DNA of 13,603 nt from Oehlia diaphana (Eukaryota; Glomeromycota; Glomeromycetes; Glomerales; Glomeraceae). Shown piece after piece: positions 1-8,289 of the stretch. A model generated the notes under the pieces. That model did no database searches. It was not told the origin of the DNA and was given only the letters and a program-made list of their open reading frames with translations. Position numbers and translations under genes: made by a program. The stretch is taken from positions 57,377 through 70,979 of the forward strand of contig QZLH01000643.1 of the NCBI GenBank assembly GCA_003833135.1, read 5' to 3'. The stretch's first letter is position 1. Each line of letters begins with the position of its first letter.

Positions 1-322
1 TCTGTTTTCAAATTTTTTATATTATCACACGAAAAAATTAATTCGTGATCCGCCAGTGAACCATAAAACTTGGCTATTAAATTCCGGTGAAAGTTATATA
101 TATATTTACTAATAGCGCGGAATCTACAGTTCCGGCAATGCAAGGTACAAATTACTAAAATATAATATGAAAACCAAATATTATAGGCATAAAAACATGC
201 CATTTGGCTATCTTAATAATAAAAGACCGGTAAAAATTTTTAAGCACCAAAAGACACTTTCATAAGAGCTGAAAATTTGAATTTGAAAAAAAAAAAAATT
301 TAGTATTTTTAAAAATTTTAAA
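1..322. other. AT-rich intergenic, no gene seen
   Basis: No open frame of useful length and no recognisable protein relic was seen on either strand. A small perfect inverted repeat, GGCAT-aaaaac-ATGCC, lies near 185-200. The stretch runs into poly-A at about 285-298 just before the fold-back that starts at 323. Confidence 0.5.
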
Positions 323-441
323 GATAACTCATCATCTAGTGGTCGTAGGAAAATAAAATTTGGTTCATCGGATTCGTCTCATTGAGACGCATCTAATGGT
401 AATAATTTTATGTCTCTATGACCAATAGAAGGTGAGTTATC
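323..441. repeat. Imperfect 119-bp fold-back (long inverted repeat)
   Basis: The 38-base left arm (323-360, beginning GATAACTCATC) pairs with the right arm (404-441, ending GGTGAGTTATC) at about 31 of 38 positions. The centre contains a second perfect hairpin, CGTCTC-att-GAGACG (375-389), with further pairing GAT/ATC around it. Almost the whole 119 bp can therefore fold into one rod. No convincing target-site duplication flanks it (left ends ttttaaa, right begins ccatatt), and it lacks the core motif of the hairpin family found from 723 onwards. It could be an old fold-back transposon or MITE, or the gene of a hairpin RNA. The sequence alone does not decide between these. Confidence 0.7.
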
Positions 442-520
442 CCATATTTTTTCTCCGGAATCGCAGATTCTAAATTATTGATAAAAATATATCTGAACTT
501 ATCACCGCCTTTTAATAGTC

Positions 521-1010
521 AATTATAAAACTTTGATATAAAAGAATCCCACACGGTAACATTCTAACTAGTAAAAGTAAAGTTTTAAGTTTGAGTGACT
601 ATTCAATGGGTCGTTTAAGTGTTGGGAATAAACGAATTTTGCGTAATAAATAAATAAATAAATTATTGATTTATAATTATTCTTACACATAGGAATGATT
701 TCATTTTTTAAAAATTAAAACATTTAAAGAGCAGTGTGCTGATGGAATGTGTAACTGAACCCAGAACCTGCAGATTCCCGATTACTTACGCTACTACATG
801 TATTGGATGATCAGGACACATGCTCTTTAAATTCAACTATGTTGCTCATCGATTTATTTTTAAGAAATAAGTAATATATATACGTATATTCATTAAATAA
901 GTACTAACCCCATTTTATATTATAAATATTTAAAATCCGTAAAATCCATAAAAAAAAAACTGACTGTGCTCTTTTTTAATTACAAATATTTATATCATAA
1001 TCGTTTACTT
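521..1010 (+). repeat. Copy A of a diverged ~440-490-bp repeat
   Basis: This segment aligns along its whole length with 2023-2460 (copy B) and more weakly with 8991-9428 (copy C). Shared landmarks in order are aaactttgatataaaa, cacacgg, acattctaact, gtttaagtgttgggaata, aaataaataaat, the hairpin element, gctcatcgatttattttt, aagaaataagtaatat, aataagtactaac and the final tcgtttactt. The copies differ by many substitutions and small indels, so the duplication is old. No coding capacity was seen. Copy A retains an intact hairpin element (723-831), whereas copy B has lost half of the corresponding element. Confidence 0.75.
723..831 (+). repeat. Hairpin-family element 1 (intact)
   Basis: The left arm TTTAAAGAGCA, continuing as gTGTGCTGA, pairs with a right arm that runs TCAGgACACA then TGCTCTTTAAA (821-831). 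Between them is the family core: GTAACTGAACC, AGAACCTGCAG, ATTCCCGATTACTTACG. The inner GAAcCTGCAGaTTC is itself nearly self-complementary. No open reading frame fits. This element lies inside repeat copy A. Its counterpart in copy B (2225-2274) keeps only the left arm and half of the core. Confidence 0.75.
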
Positions 1011-1157
1011 ATATCCCAAATTTGCATAAAAAGAAAGGGAAGATTACATAAAAAAAATTAATACATATAATTATTGTTTACACAAATGATCATTTTTCTA
1101 GAGAAAAACTCAGACATGTGATCAATTTTCTAAAAAATTTCTTATAGGTAAAAAAAT
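832..1157. other. AT-rich, rest of repeat copy A, no gene
   Basis: This stretch contains the right flank of copy A up to about 1010 and then A/T-rich sequence with poly-A runs. No coding frame and no further hairpin core were seen. Confidence 0.5.
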
Positions 1158-1192
1158 CAAAACATAAGCCTACACATATTTATTTCAATTAA
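1158..1192 (+). repeat. Remnant right arm of a hairpin-family element
   Basis: The sequence aaaacata-agcctacacatatttattt matches the outer end of element 4 (2484-2591). It runs straight from the left flank (aaaacata) into the right arm (AGCCTACa..TATTTATT). The left arm and the whole core found in copy B are missing. The downstream flank (taataaaaa..ttttataggttcatt) also matches copy B, so this is the same locus after loss of one hairpin half. Confidence 0.55.
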
Positions 1193-1302
1193 TATTAAAG
1201 AATTAATAAAAAAGAAAATTTTATAGGTTCATTGAATACTAACCCTGTTATAAACATTATGCTGGTGTTGAATTAGACCTCTAAAATTATTTGTAGGAAA
1301 AG

Positions 1303-1403
1303 GATAAACACTTCTATCCCAAGTGTCGGCATGTAACTGAACCCGAGACCTGTAGATCTTAATTATTTACGTCTCTTACCACTTAGGACAGCTTGTGTTT
1401 ATC
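1303..1403 (+). repeat. Hairpin-family element 2
   Basis: The left arm GATAAACAC then CTATCCCAAGTG pairs with CACTTAGGACAG then GTGTTTATC. The core reads GTAACTGAACCCGAGACCTG followed by ATTATTTACG, so it has drifted from the consensus. Its counterpart in block C is the weak element at 8811-8903, which shares the stretch tttacg..cttacc..ttaggacagcttg. Confidence 0.7.
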
Positions 1404-1617
1404 ATATATAAATGCATAATAACTACTTTTTAAATGATCTGGTACAATGTTAATAATATGCAAAAAAAAAAAGATTATTAGTGTGATTTTCTTTGTTTTT
1501 AGATACTAACTAATTATACTATTTAATTTAATACTCAAAGCTGTGAAAATTTGAAAAACAACGGTTAACAGAAAAAACTTTTATTATATAAATTATTATT
1601 GATATAAATCACTATTA

Positions 1618-1849
1618 CCGTATATTGCAGGGCAATAATGTCCCCCTATCTGCTATGTATAGTATCCCCCTTTTTTACGTGAAAAAAGTTACTTTTTCTA
1701 TCGATTTTATTAAATAGTTTTCTGATTATTATACAAGCTTTTGAAATATATGCTATTATAATAAAATTTGGGTTATAGACGTGGTAGTACAAGGTCAACC
1801 CCGAAAGTAGTATCATACCTGGAGTACTATGATGGCTCGCAATATACGG
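1618..1849. mobile_element. 232-bp MITE, TA-flanked, Tc1/mariner-like
   Basis: Perfect 11-bp terminal inverted repeats CCGTATATTGC (1618-1628) and GCAATATACGG (1839-1849) are each bordered by TA (1616-1617 and 1850-1851). This is the TA target duplication expected of Tc1/mariner-type elements. The inverted repeat continues imperfectly inward for about another 15 bp. The interior has no transposase frame, so the element would be non-autonomous. The position equivalent to 1565-1995 is absent from block C, which fits insertion into block B after the duplication, although later deletion from block C is also possible. An open frame across the element on the minus strand resembles no protein and is disregarded. 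Confidence 0.65.
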
Positions 1850-2224
1850 TAACTTGAAACTTGGTATGGTTAAAACCCTATAAAAAAAATTTATCCGTAA
1901 TTTCTGTAGAAACTCCGTGAATATGATAGATTTACAGAAACAAAAATACAAGGAATAAATTTTTTATAGGGAAATGGTCAAAACATTTTATCAACCAAAA
2001 AAAAAATTAGTGTGTCTAAAGGTAATTATAAACTTTGATATAAAAAGATTTTCACACGGGATTAGCAAATCAACATTCTAACTTGTAAAAAGTTTTAAGA
2101 ATGAATATTCGTTTAAGTGTTGGGAATAGACGAATGTTGCGTGATAAGTAAATAAATAAATTACTGTATATAATCATTCTTTGCACAAAAGGATGATGGC
2201 AATATTTCTTAAAAAACTAAGAAG

Positions 2225-2274
2225 TTAAATGGGCAGCGTACAGATGAAATGTGTAACTGAACCTAGAACCTGCA
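2225..2274 (+). repeat. Hairpin-family element 3, right half deleted
   Basis: The element reads ttaaatgggcagcgtacag, then GTAACTGAACC, AGAACCTGCA. It then jumps directly into the flank tcgatt-atgtcgctcatcgattt. In copy A the same flank (aactatgttgctcatcgattt) follows a complete element. About 75 bp, comprising the 3' core half and the right arm, are therefore missing. Confidence 0.7.
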
Positions 2275-2491
2275 TCGATTATGTCGCTCATCGATTTATT
2301 TTAATACTTAATGTCAAGAATGTAAGAAATAAGTAATATAAAATAAGTACTAACACAATTATATTAATTTATAAATATTTAAAACCAGTAAAATCCAAAA
2401 AAAACCAACTTACAGAGCTCCTTTTTAATTATAAATATTTATGACATAATTCGTTTACTTCAAAGAATGATTGCATTAAAGAAATTAAAAC

Positions 2492-2589
2492 ATAAATACC
2501 AGTAGGCTGGTGTAACTGAACCTAGAACCTGCAGATTCCGATTACTTACGTTACCATGGGTATAAAACAACCAGCCTACAGGTATTTAT
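2492..2589 (+). repeat. Hairpin-family element 4 (best stem)
   Basis: The left arm ATAAATACC-a-GTAGGCTGG (2492-2510) and right arm CCAGCCTAC-a-GGTATTTAT (2571-2589) pair at 18 of 19 positions, with one central A/A mismatch. The loop is 60 bases and carries the consensus core GTAACTGAACC, AGAACCTGCAG, ATTCCGATTACTTACG. This is the least decayed element of the family and the best model for its structure. The arm sequence differs from neighbouring elements, yet pairing is kept. Confidence 0.8.
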
Positions 2590-3097
2590 TCAACCTGTTT
2601 ATCTTAATATTATATATATATAATATATATTAAAAATTAATAAAAAGTTTTTTTTTATAGGTTCATTAACCAATTATATTTTATCCGAAAATATTTACGT
2701 TTTATATTAGGCCTCTCAAATTATTTTGTAATAAAAATGTTGAAAATGTTATTAAACAAGATTGTGATATTGTGATCATATGAGATGTCATTAGCTAGAA
2801 AGTGAAACTCAATATGGTTAAACGACCAAAAATATTCATTAAATAATTTGTTAATAAATTTTAAAAGTAATTATAAACTTTACTGAATATGAAGTCTCCG
2901 GTGAAATTGCAAAATATTTATTTACGGTAATTAGTTACATGCGATAATGCTGAAAATTACAGAAATTTCTTTTTGCATTCACAACTGGTAAATTCACTTA
3001 ATTAGCGAAAAAAAGAACTGATCAACATGGTCCAGTGAACAAATTCTACAAGATTTTCACATATTTATTTCACAAGGGATGACAATAATTTTAGAAA
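2590..3097. other. AT-rich, no gene seen
   Basis: An alternating A/T palindromic tract lies near 2600-2633, and a segment beginning ataggttcatt (about 2657) also occurs at about 1223 in the flank of copy A. The phrase ttaggcctctcaaattat recurs in variant form near 1273 and 3386. No reading frame or RNA gene was recognised. Confidence 0.45.
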
Positions 3098-3212
3098 AAT
3101 AAACACTGCTGTCCTAAGCGGTAAGGAGTAACTGAACCAAGAACCTGCAGATTCAGGCTACTTACGTCACTCCGTGTCAGAGATGATCTCACTTGAGACA
3201 GCAACGTTTATT
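3098..3212 (+). repeat. Hairpin-family element 5
   Basis: The left arm AATAAAC..GCTGTC and right arm GACAGC..GTTTATT pair around a symmetric bulge (act/aac). The core GTAACTGAACC, AGAACCTGCAG, ATTCAGGCTACTTACG is bracketed by a second inner pairing, GGAGT/ACTCC. The block C counterpart is at 9443-9525. Both are followed by a shared flank, tttttaag-c-ttctgtg-cgcag. Confidence 0.75.
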
Positions 3213-4029
3213 AGACTATAACCGGGTTTCAAAACTTTTAAGCCTTCTGTGCCGCAGAACTGAAAAATATGTAACAAAAAAAAAAAAAAGTGAAAAATAT
3301 CTTTGTTAATGTATTCAAATTCACAATAAATACATCTTAACCATAAACATTATTATAAATAATTTACGTTATATATAATACATATTTAGGGCTCTTAAAT
3401 TATAAAAGACGTTGAACAAGGTCATGATTCGTCAGCTATTAGAAAGTATAATGGATATGAAAGCTTTTGTGAAAACATAAAATATTTATATTTTACGCTA
3501 AAAATTATATCGAAAACCTATACAGAATTGATAGCAATTAGATATCGTATAATAGCAAAAATTTTTTAACCAAATATAATTTTGAAAATAAATACATAAT
3601 GCTAAAATTTTTACAAGATGTGGAAAACGGCGAGTATTTTAGGTAGATTATTTAGCACACATAGCACACAGTAACACACTCCCCTGTTTCCTTTTTTCCT
3701 GCTTATTGTACGAACTTAGTTTTTTATTAGTATGGAAATTCCTATTTGTACCCATTATATGTCACCGAATTAGTGAAATCGTGGAAAATTCTATGTTAAG
3801 AGTAATTTATGAGAAAAATTATTAATACGTTTTTACGTTTTACGGATAAATAAATAAATTCGATAATTGACAAACTCAATACTCCAAACGGAGAAAAAAT
3901 AAAGTTTGAGCAACCATGCAAATGGAATAATCCGCTTGAGAAGTTTAAGCGATTAAATTTTCAAACCAAAAAATTGTGTGGTATTTTCTATCTACAGTAT
4001 GTAAAAGATGATAGGAAAAAAAATTTGCA
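3213..4029. other. AT-rich interior of block B, no gene seen
   Basis: Parts of this segment (3478-3640 and 3980-4029) align with 9720-9912 in block C. The intervening 3640-3980 has no block C equivalent. It contains a C/T-rich patch near 3680-3705 and an (AAAT)n run near 3848. No coding frame was recognised on either strand. Confidence 0.45.
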
Positions 4030-4128
4030 AATTAAAGTGCAGCTATCTTAGTATTAATGTGTAACTGAACCAAGATCTGGTTACTTACAGTACATCACCC
4101 GAACCACTAAGACAGCCACACTTTAATT
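4030..4128 (+). repeat. Hairpin-family element 6
   Basis: The left arm AATTAAAGTG..AGCTaTCTTAGT pairs with ACTAAGACAGC..CACTTTAATT. The core GTAACTGAACC is followed by a shortened apex (AAGATCTGG) and TTACTTACAG, so the CTGCAG apex is lost. Inner pairing GTAACTG/TGGTTAC is possible with G-T wobbles. The counterpart in block C (9913-10003) has kept the apex but lost the right arm. Confidence 0.7.
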
Positions 4129-4536
4129 AGTTGTCGATCTTTTTTTTAAATTTTCATTGTTAAGAATTAATTGTTTCGTTCTTAGGAAAATGACAGCTAA
4201 TCAAATACAAGCGAAAATAAATATTAAATTATAGAAATAACGAAGCAAATTAATACCGTTTAAATACTTTTTGGAACATCAACTTTTTTATCTCTTTTAG
4301 GTTATTAATAATGGGTATATGAACTAAAAACCTTGAATTATACTTCGAATATTCGAACAACTTAATAGTCAGTTATGACATACTGTATCAGTAAAATCGG
4401 TATTATAACTTTTTGGTATGCAATTTACAATAACGAGTCAAAAAAAAAAAGTATATATACTTAATTTTTTAAATAGTTTAATTCGGCCGTTTTGGATAGT
4501 GTTTATACACCCTTTCAAACTTATATAAAGACGGTA
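4129..4536. other. AT-rich intergenic
   Basis: The similarity to block C fades by about 4230. From there to 4536 no gene, RNA or repeat was recognised. A TATA-like string (cttatataaag) lies near 4520, upstream of the open frames described next, but nothing confirms promoter function. Confidence 0.4.
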
Positions 4537-5030
4537 ATCACGGTATAATTGTATAAATAAATTTGAATCCATCAAATTATTATCGACCGTTAACTGTTTT
4601 CTCATACTTTTTAATTTTCATTATTGTTCAAAGAAATTCTTGTCCGCAATTAAATTTCTAAAGAAAATTATAAATTGTTTTAACTTAATTGAGCAACAAA
4701 TTGTTCACGAGACTGAAAAAGGTTCATCATTATTTGCCGTGATTAGTCAAATTATGCCATTTGATATAACTCAAAGATCACTAGAAAGCTCGACTTGTCA
4801 TATCAGCACTTCTTAAAGTCGGAATAAGTGGCCTAAAATATTGGCAATTGTTTTGCGGAATGTGCATTATGCATAAAATGGCACCGTACACACATCACTT
4901 GTGCACAGATTATCTTAATCGACTGCACTCGTACACTTGTACAACTATTTTAAGTTTAATGAAATATTTATGTCGGCTAATTTCGAGATGTATCACAGAA
5001 AGAAAACAACTAGAATTATTTGAAGCGTAA
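4537..5030 (+). other. Anonymous overlapping open frames, possible gene relic
   Basis: Two open stretches overlap. One runs from about 4537 to a TAA at 4812-4814, about 92 codons, with its first in-frame ATG only near the end. The second is in another frame from 4785 to a TAA ending at 5030, about 82 codons, and its first ATG is at 4860. Read together they would give one continuous coding region with a single frame change near 4785-4810. The second frame is rich in Cys and His early (MHKMAPYTHHLC) and ends ERKQLELFEA. The region looks less AT-rich than its surroundings. No family was recognised. In DNA this AT-rich, one open run of about 90 codons is not rare by chance over 13.6 kb, so this may be a relic or nothing. 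Confidence 0.25.
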
Positions 5031-6369
5031 TATGATTTATACTGCTCTAGCCTACCAACAATGAAGAATATGCAAAGTTATTACAACTTAGTATAATTGC
5101 CATATCGTGGAATTGCCGTATATCCAATACTGGACGTTTCTAACAATTTGCGCGAAAGTATTCGGAAGTCCATGATAGTATTTAGGCGTCAGAGATAATG
5201 TTGTGTTCTAATACGAAAATAAAATAATTGCGTTGTATAACACATACTATGTATAAAGTTAAAAGAATGAAAAATAATAGTAGTACATGTACTCATCAAT
5301 TTATTTATAGTTCTGTATCAGTAGTAGCAGTTCTTTTAAACATCCAATTAATAGGTTCAGTTATTTTTTATTTTTTATTTTTTATTTTTTTCTTAATATA
5401 GTAATAAAACAATTTTCTTTTAAATGTGAAAATAAACAAACAATCTAAACTATAAACATTTTTTTCATTGAAACTTTAAACTTAACGTTGTATATTCATA
5501 AATAAATACCATATTTTACCGTATCCATATAAGTAATATTACATCTTATACTGCCATAAATGTTTCTTTTTTTTCATTTATGTACAAAGTTGTACAACTA
5601 ACTTAGCCAACTATTATGAATCTCGATAAAGGTAAAATTCATAGAAAAAAAAGAGACTCAATTATAATGATACCATTTATAATGTCGATTATTATTATCA
5701 TTCAGATTCATATTATACCGGTCCAAAAAAGTCAAATTTCGGCAGGGAACTAAACCAAATCAACTTACAAAAACATTCTGTACATAAAAAAAAATTCTAG
5801 CAACATCTCACCATTCTTATGATACCATTGATCATCGATCTAATGTTCTTAAATTATCGTTCATTTGGTTGTGCCTTTATTTATTTATATTATCACAATA
5901 CTATAAAAAAAGAAACCGTTCATTCTTTAATCAAAATGAAAAGTACTTTCATTCATATTTGACTAAACTAAGTTATCGTTCGGTGTACTAGATCATCTAT
6001 CTAATCTTATCATTTATTTAGTCGTACTTTTTCAGTTTCATAAAATACTAATAGTATCTATGATATTATAATCATTCGTTCTTGCTTTCATTCATAAATA
6101 ACCAAAATTAGCTGTTATTATTTATAAGATCGATAAAGAAAATAAAAATAATTTTTTATGGAATACCATTTCGTTTAGAGAATTTTTATATATATATGGT
6201 GTCTGCTCCGCCGTTATTTTTATAAAAACTCATTCTTTACCCTTGTTACTTCTTGATCACTTTATTCATATATTCTATTTGATAACTATCTTATTGTTTT
6301 ATTCTTTTACGTAAAATAATAAACTTAATACAAAAAAATATCATTCCTAAAAAAAAAAATAAAATAATT
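5031..6369. other. Long AT-rich intergenic upstream of the membrane-protein gene
   Basis: No frame worth calling was found. Visible features are a (ATTTTTT)n run at 5361-5391, a small hairpin CATAAATG/CATTTATG near 5554-5582, and loosely repeated phrases containing atcgttc, atcatc and tcattcat between 5800 and 6100. A TATA-type string (TATATATATATGG, 6187-6199) lies about 240 bp before the start codon at 6434 and could serve as its promoter, but this is only positional evidence. Confidence 0.4.
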
Positions 6370-6483
6370 TTATTTTTTATTTTCAATCTCTTCTTCTAAT
6401 TCCTTAATCCATTGAGCAAAACTCTCAGCATAAATGGCATCAGGAGCTATACATGTCATAAGTAAATTATTGAATCCTATACC
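6370..6483 (-). pseudogene. Short antisense open tail, possible C-terminal relic
   Basis: On the minus strand 38 codons are open after an in-frame TGA and end at a TAA (6372-6370). The last part reads SFAQWIKELEEEIENKK, which looks like the charged, helical C-terminus of a real protein. It overlaps the first 17 codons of the plus-strand gene at 6434, so both cannot be intact coding sequence unless they overlap antisense. No family was recognised and no upstream exon was found. It may be a transposed 3' gene fragment into which, or beside which, the plus-strand gene was placed, or a chance frame. Confidence 0.2.
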
Positions 6484-7450
6484 TCAATATGTGTTGGGCT
6501 GTTTACCAGCCATAGCAATTATCGGAATATCTCCAAAGGGGAAGTTGCCAGTAAAGTTGACATGGGTTTTGCGATGTTTTGGTTGTCCATTTACGGGATT
6601 GCTCTATTCTTGCAACGTTGGGAAAGATCAAGTTTGCATTTACTGGCTTTCATCAGAATATTTTCAAACCGAAGAAGAAATTGGACAAGGCGAGGGAGGA
6701 CTAAAACAACTTGACCACAGACCTGTCGGAGTTTACGCTATGTCAGTGGATAAAGAACAGAATGAATTTAGCAAAATAGTAAAATATATTAACCGATGTA
6801 CGGCAAGGGCATCCGTGCTAGACAGAATATCATCATTGGTGTCACTATATTACATCGTCGTCGGCGTAATCGCAGCTATATCCAGGACGACAGGGCAGTT
6901 TAGTTGTGAAGATTGGCCATATATATCATTGTTGTTATCCTGGACAATTCCAGCAGTATTCAAGAGAGCATTTTCGGAAACCCTAGTCGTAAAAGACCCT
7001 AATGATGAGTTTGCGCCGCAAAAAACAAAGAAACCAGAAAGTGAAGGAGGTAATAAGGTTAAGCAAAAAACACAAATAATTATGAAACCAGACAGTGGAA
7101 GCTACAAAATTCAGAAGTTTTTTACCGTTTCACTGGTTGCCTTTGTATCCATTGTATATCCTTGGATAACAGTATTTTTAGCATTTTACACACCACCAGT
7201 TGGGTATTATTGTAGAAGCAAATTACTTAGCATATTTTGCTCCGTATGGTCATTTAACAGTTTTTTGGCATATATAAGCCACTTGAAAAAAGAAGACAAC
7301 GTGGAAGGTCATTGGTTGATTCATATTTGGTTTTCCTTTTGTGGTTTTATATTAGCACTTTTATTGTTTATTCTAGCCTTGTTTACCAATAATATCGAAT
7401 GGTGGGGTATGTTTAATGATCCTAATTGCTCTACAACCTGTGAGATCTAA
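6434..7450 (+). CDS. Multi-pass membrane protein, family unknown
   Basis: This uninterrupted frame of 338 codons is the only convincing intact gene in the window. The ATG is preceded directly by an in-frame TAA and has a good fungal context (A at -3, G at +4), so this start is the only one available without an upstream exon. Hydrophobic segments lie at about residues 18-33, 133-150, 161-177, 228-251, 262-281 and 294-317, giving five or six membrane spans. A Cys-rich, partly hydrophobic stretch (43-60) follows the first span. Two polar, Lys/Glu-rich loops (74-132 and 181-226) separate the spans and probably face one side of the membrane. The tail (318-338) has WWG and two Cys and could be lumenal or extracellular. 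Base composition is clearly less AT-rich than the flanks, which supports coding. No transporter, receptor or enzyme motif was recognised, so function is unknown. No introns are apparent. Confidence 0.8.
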   Translation: MASGAIHVISKLLNPIPQYVLGCLPAIAIIGISPKGKLPVKLTWVLRCFGCPFTGLLYSCNVGKDQVCIYWLSSEYFQTEEEIGQGEGGLKQLDHRPVGVYAMSVDKEQNEFSKIVKYINRCTARASVLDRISSLVSLYYIVVGVIAAISRTTGQFSCEDWPYISLLLSWTIPAVFKRAFSETLVVKDPNDEFAPQKTKKPESEGGNKVKQKTQIIMKPDSGSYKIQKFFTVSLVAFVSIVYPWITVFLAFYTPPVGYYCRSKLLSIFCSVWSFNSFLAYISHLKKEDNVEGHWLIHIWFSFCGFILALLLFILALFTNNIEWWGMFNDPNCSTTCEI

Positions 7451-7459
7451 ATTTTAATC

Positions 7460-7476
7460 AAAGACCGAAGGTCTTT
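7460..7476 (+). other. Compact hairpin just after the stop codon
   Basis: AAAGACC-gaa-GGTCTTT forms a perfect 7-bp stem with a 3-base loop, starting 10 bases after the stop codon of the membrane-protein gene, and continues into T's. It would lie in the 3' untranslated region. In a eukaryote this is not a bacterial-type terminator. A role in mRNA 3' end formation or stability is possible but unsupported. Confidence 0.45.
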
Positions 7477-7616
7477 TTAGGAAATACCATATTTTCAAAG
7501 GCCTAAAATAATTATATACTATTACAACAAAGAATAAGTCGCGAAGCTATTCAAAACTAAAGTTATTTTGAAAGGGAAATTGATTTAAAATATATAACAT
7601 TATTATCATTTTTTTT

Positions 7617-7743
7617 ATTAAATTTTCAATTATTTTTTGTTTTTTTTTTTTTTTTTTGTTAAATTTTCAATTTTTTTTGTTAAATTTTCAATTTTTTTTG
7701 TTGAATTTTTAATTTTTTTTGTTGAATTTTTAATTTATATTTG
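7617..7743 (+). repeat. T-rich minisatellite, ~21-bp unit, about five copies
   Basis: The unit gttaaattttcaattttttt repeats about five times. The first two copies are separated by an expanded T run (7641-7657), and the last copies share the variant ttgaatttttaattttt, showing that the array grew by copying neighbouring units. It begins about 165 bp after the stop codon of the membrane-protein gene. Confidence 0.8.
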
Positions 7744-8235
7744 TTATCAATAATAATAAATAAAAATATATTATTACTAAACTAATATCTCGTTGAAGTT
7801 GGAATTAAAAATGAATTCTGAAGAAAAAAGAAATGTTTAATAAGATTGATATAATAAATTGAAAAATTCTGATTTGTTCCTATCAAACTTTTATATAAAG
7901 TATAAAATTATGTTTTGATATAATTTCAGAATTTAGTATATTCTGTAATCTGTATAACTAGGAAAATACTAAAATTTTGCGATGACATTTTTTTGTAGTA
8001 GACATAAATAGTCCATCGCTTCGCTCCCGGACAAACTAAGTCTCCGAAATGTTCCAAAAATAATTAAGCGGTATTGCGCAATTGAATCTTTCGTTTAACT
8101 TCGTAATATCTTTTTGATCGGAACATCGGTAAAACTGTGTCCTCATAGGTAACGTAGATAATAAGAATAATTACAGGTTTTTGATTCAGTTACCAAGATT
8201 TGGTTCTTTGTAATAAACGAAAAATATCGTAAATA
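7744..8235. other. Intergenic; higher-complexity patch at about 8008-8175
   Basis: No gene was called. The stretch from about 8008 (ccatcgcttcgctcccgg) through 8160 (tcctcataggtaacg) is of visibly more even composition than its surroundings. It could be a fragment of an interspersed repeat or untranslated transposon sequence. No protein frame was recognised in it. Confidence 0.35.
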
Positions 8236-8289
8236 TATATATATACTGTATGCACTTTTCGATTATTAGATTATTACAGTATATATATA
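8236..8289. repeat. Perfect 15-bp inverted repeat
   Basis: TATATATATACTGTA (8236-8250) and TACAGTATATATATA (8275-8289) are exact reverse complements around a 24-base spacer. The alternating TA part is low complexity, but the ACTGTA/TACAGT ends make the pairing specific. No target duplication was seen. Confidence 0.6.

Larger units (their letters stand above)
1303..4230 (+). repeat. Composite repeat block B (long copy)
   Basis: Block B contains five hairpin-family elements (at 1303, 2225, 2492, 3098 and 4030). It is partly collinear with block C (8811-10070). Matching anchors are the segments after the first element (tttaatttaata..gaaaatttt), cacacgg, atcgatttattttaat, the run ttttaagcctttctgtg..cgcagaa (3240 and 9548), the segment around gaattgatagcaattagat (3521 and 9769), ttttctatcta (3983 and 9880) and acagctaatca..acaagcgaaaataaat (4191 and 10027). 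Block B is more than twice as long as block C. Part of the difference is a MITE at 1618-1849 and about 350 bp near 3640-3990. No protein-coding gene was recognised in the block. Confidence 0.65.

Noticed and set aside
723..831. Hammerhead-type ribozyme (CTGATGG..GAAC in element 1)
   Set aside because: The required CUGANGA and GAAA boxes are not met, and the CTGATG part is not conserved in the other nine copies.
1646..1951. Minus-strand open frame of 101 codons
   Set aside because: It lies across the MITE at 1618-1849, has no recognisable domain and is absent from the homologous block C; it is most likely chance.
3098..3212. tRNA-like reading of the hairpin core on the minus strand (TGACGTAAGTAGCC resembling box A, GGTTCAGTTAC resembling box B)
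   Set aside because: The two motifs begin only about 31 bases apart, no T-stem 3' strand follows the loop and no anticodon arm of normal size fits. A tRNA or tRNA-derived SINE was therefore not called, though a distant tRNA origin is not excluded.
723..4128. CRISPR-like array of direct repeats
   Set aside because: Spacing ranges from about 190 to over 900 bp, the repeats have diverged, they lie in duplicated flanks and the genome is eukaryotic.
5109..5201. 30-codon minus-strand frame starting with an ATG near 5173
   Set aside because: It is too short, has no recognised motif, and a stop lies close upstream.
8177..8200. Extra hairpin core on the minus strand (GGTAACTGAA)
   Set aside because: The rest of the core and any inverted arms are missing; probably coincidence.
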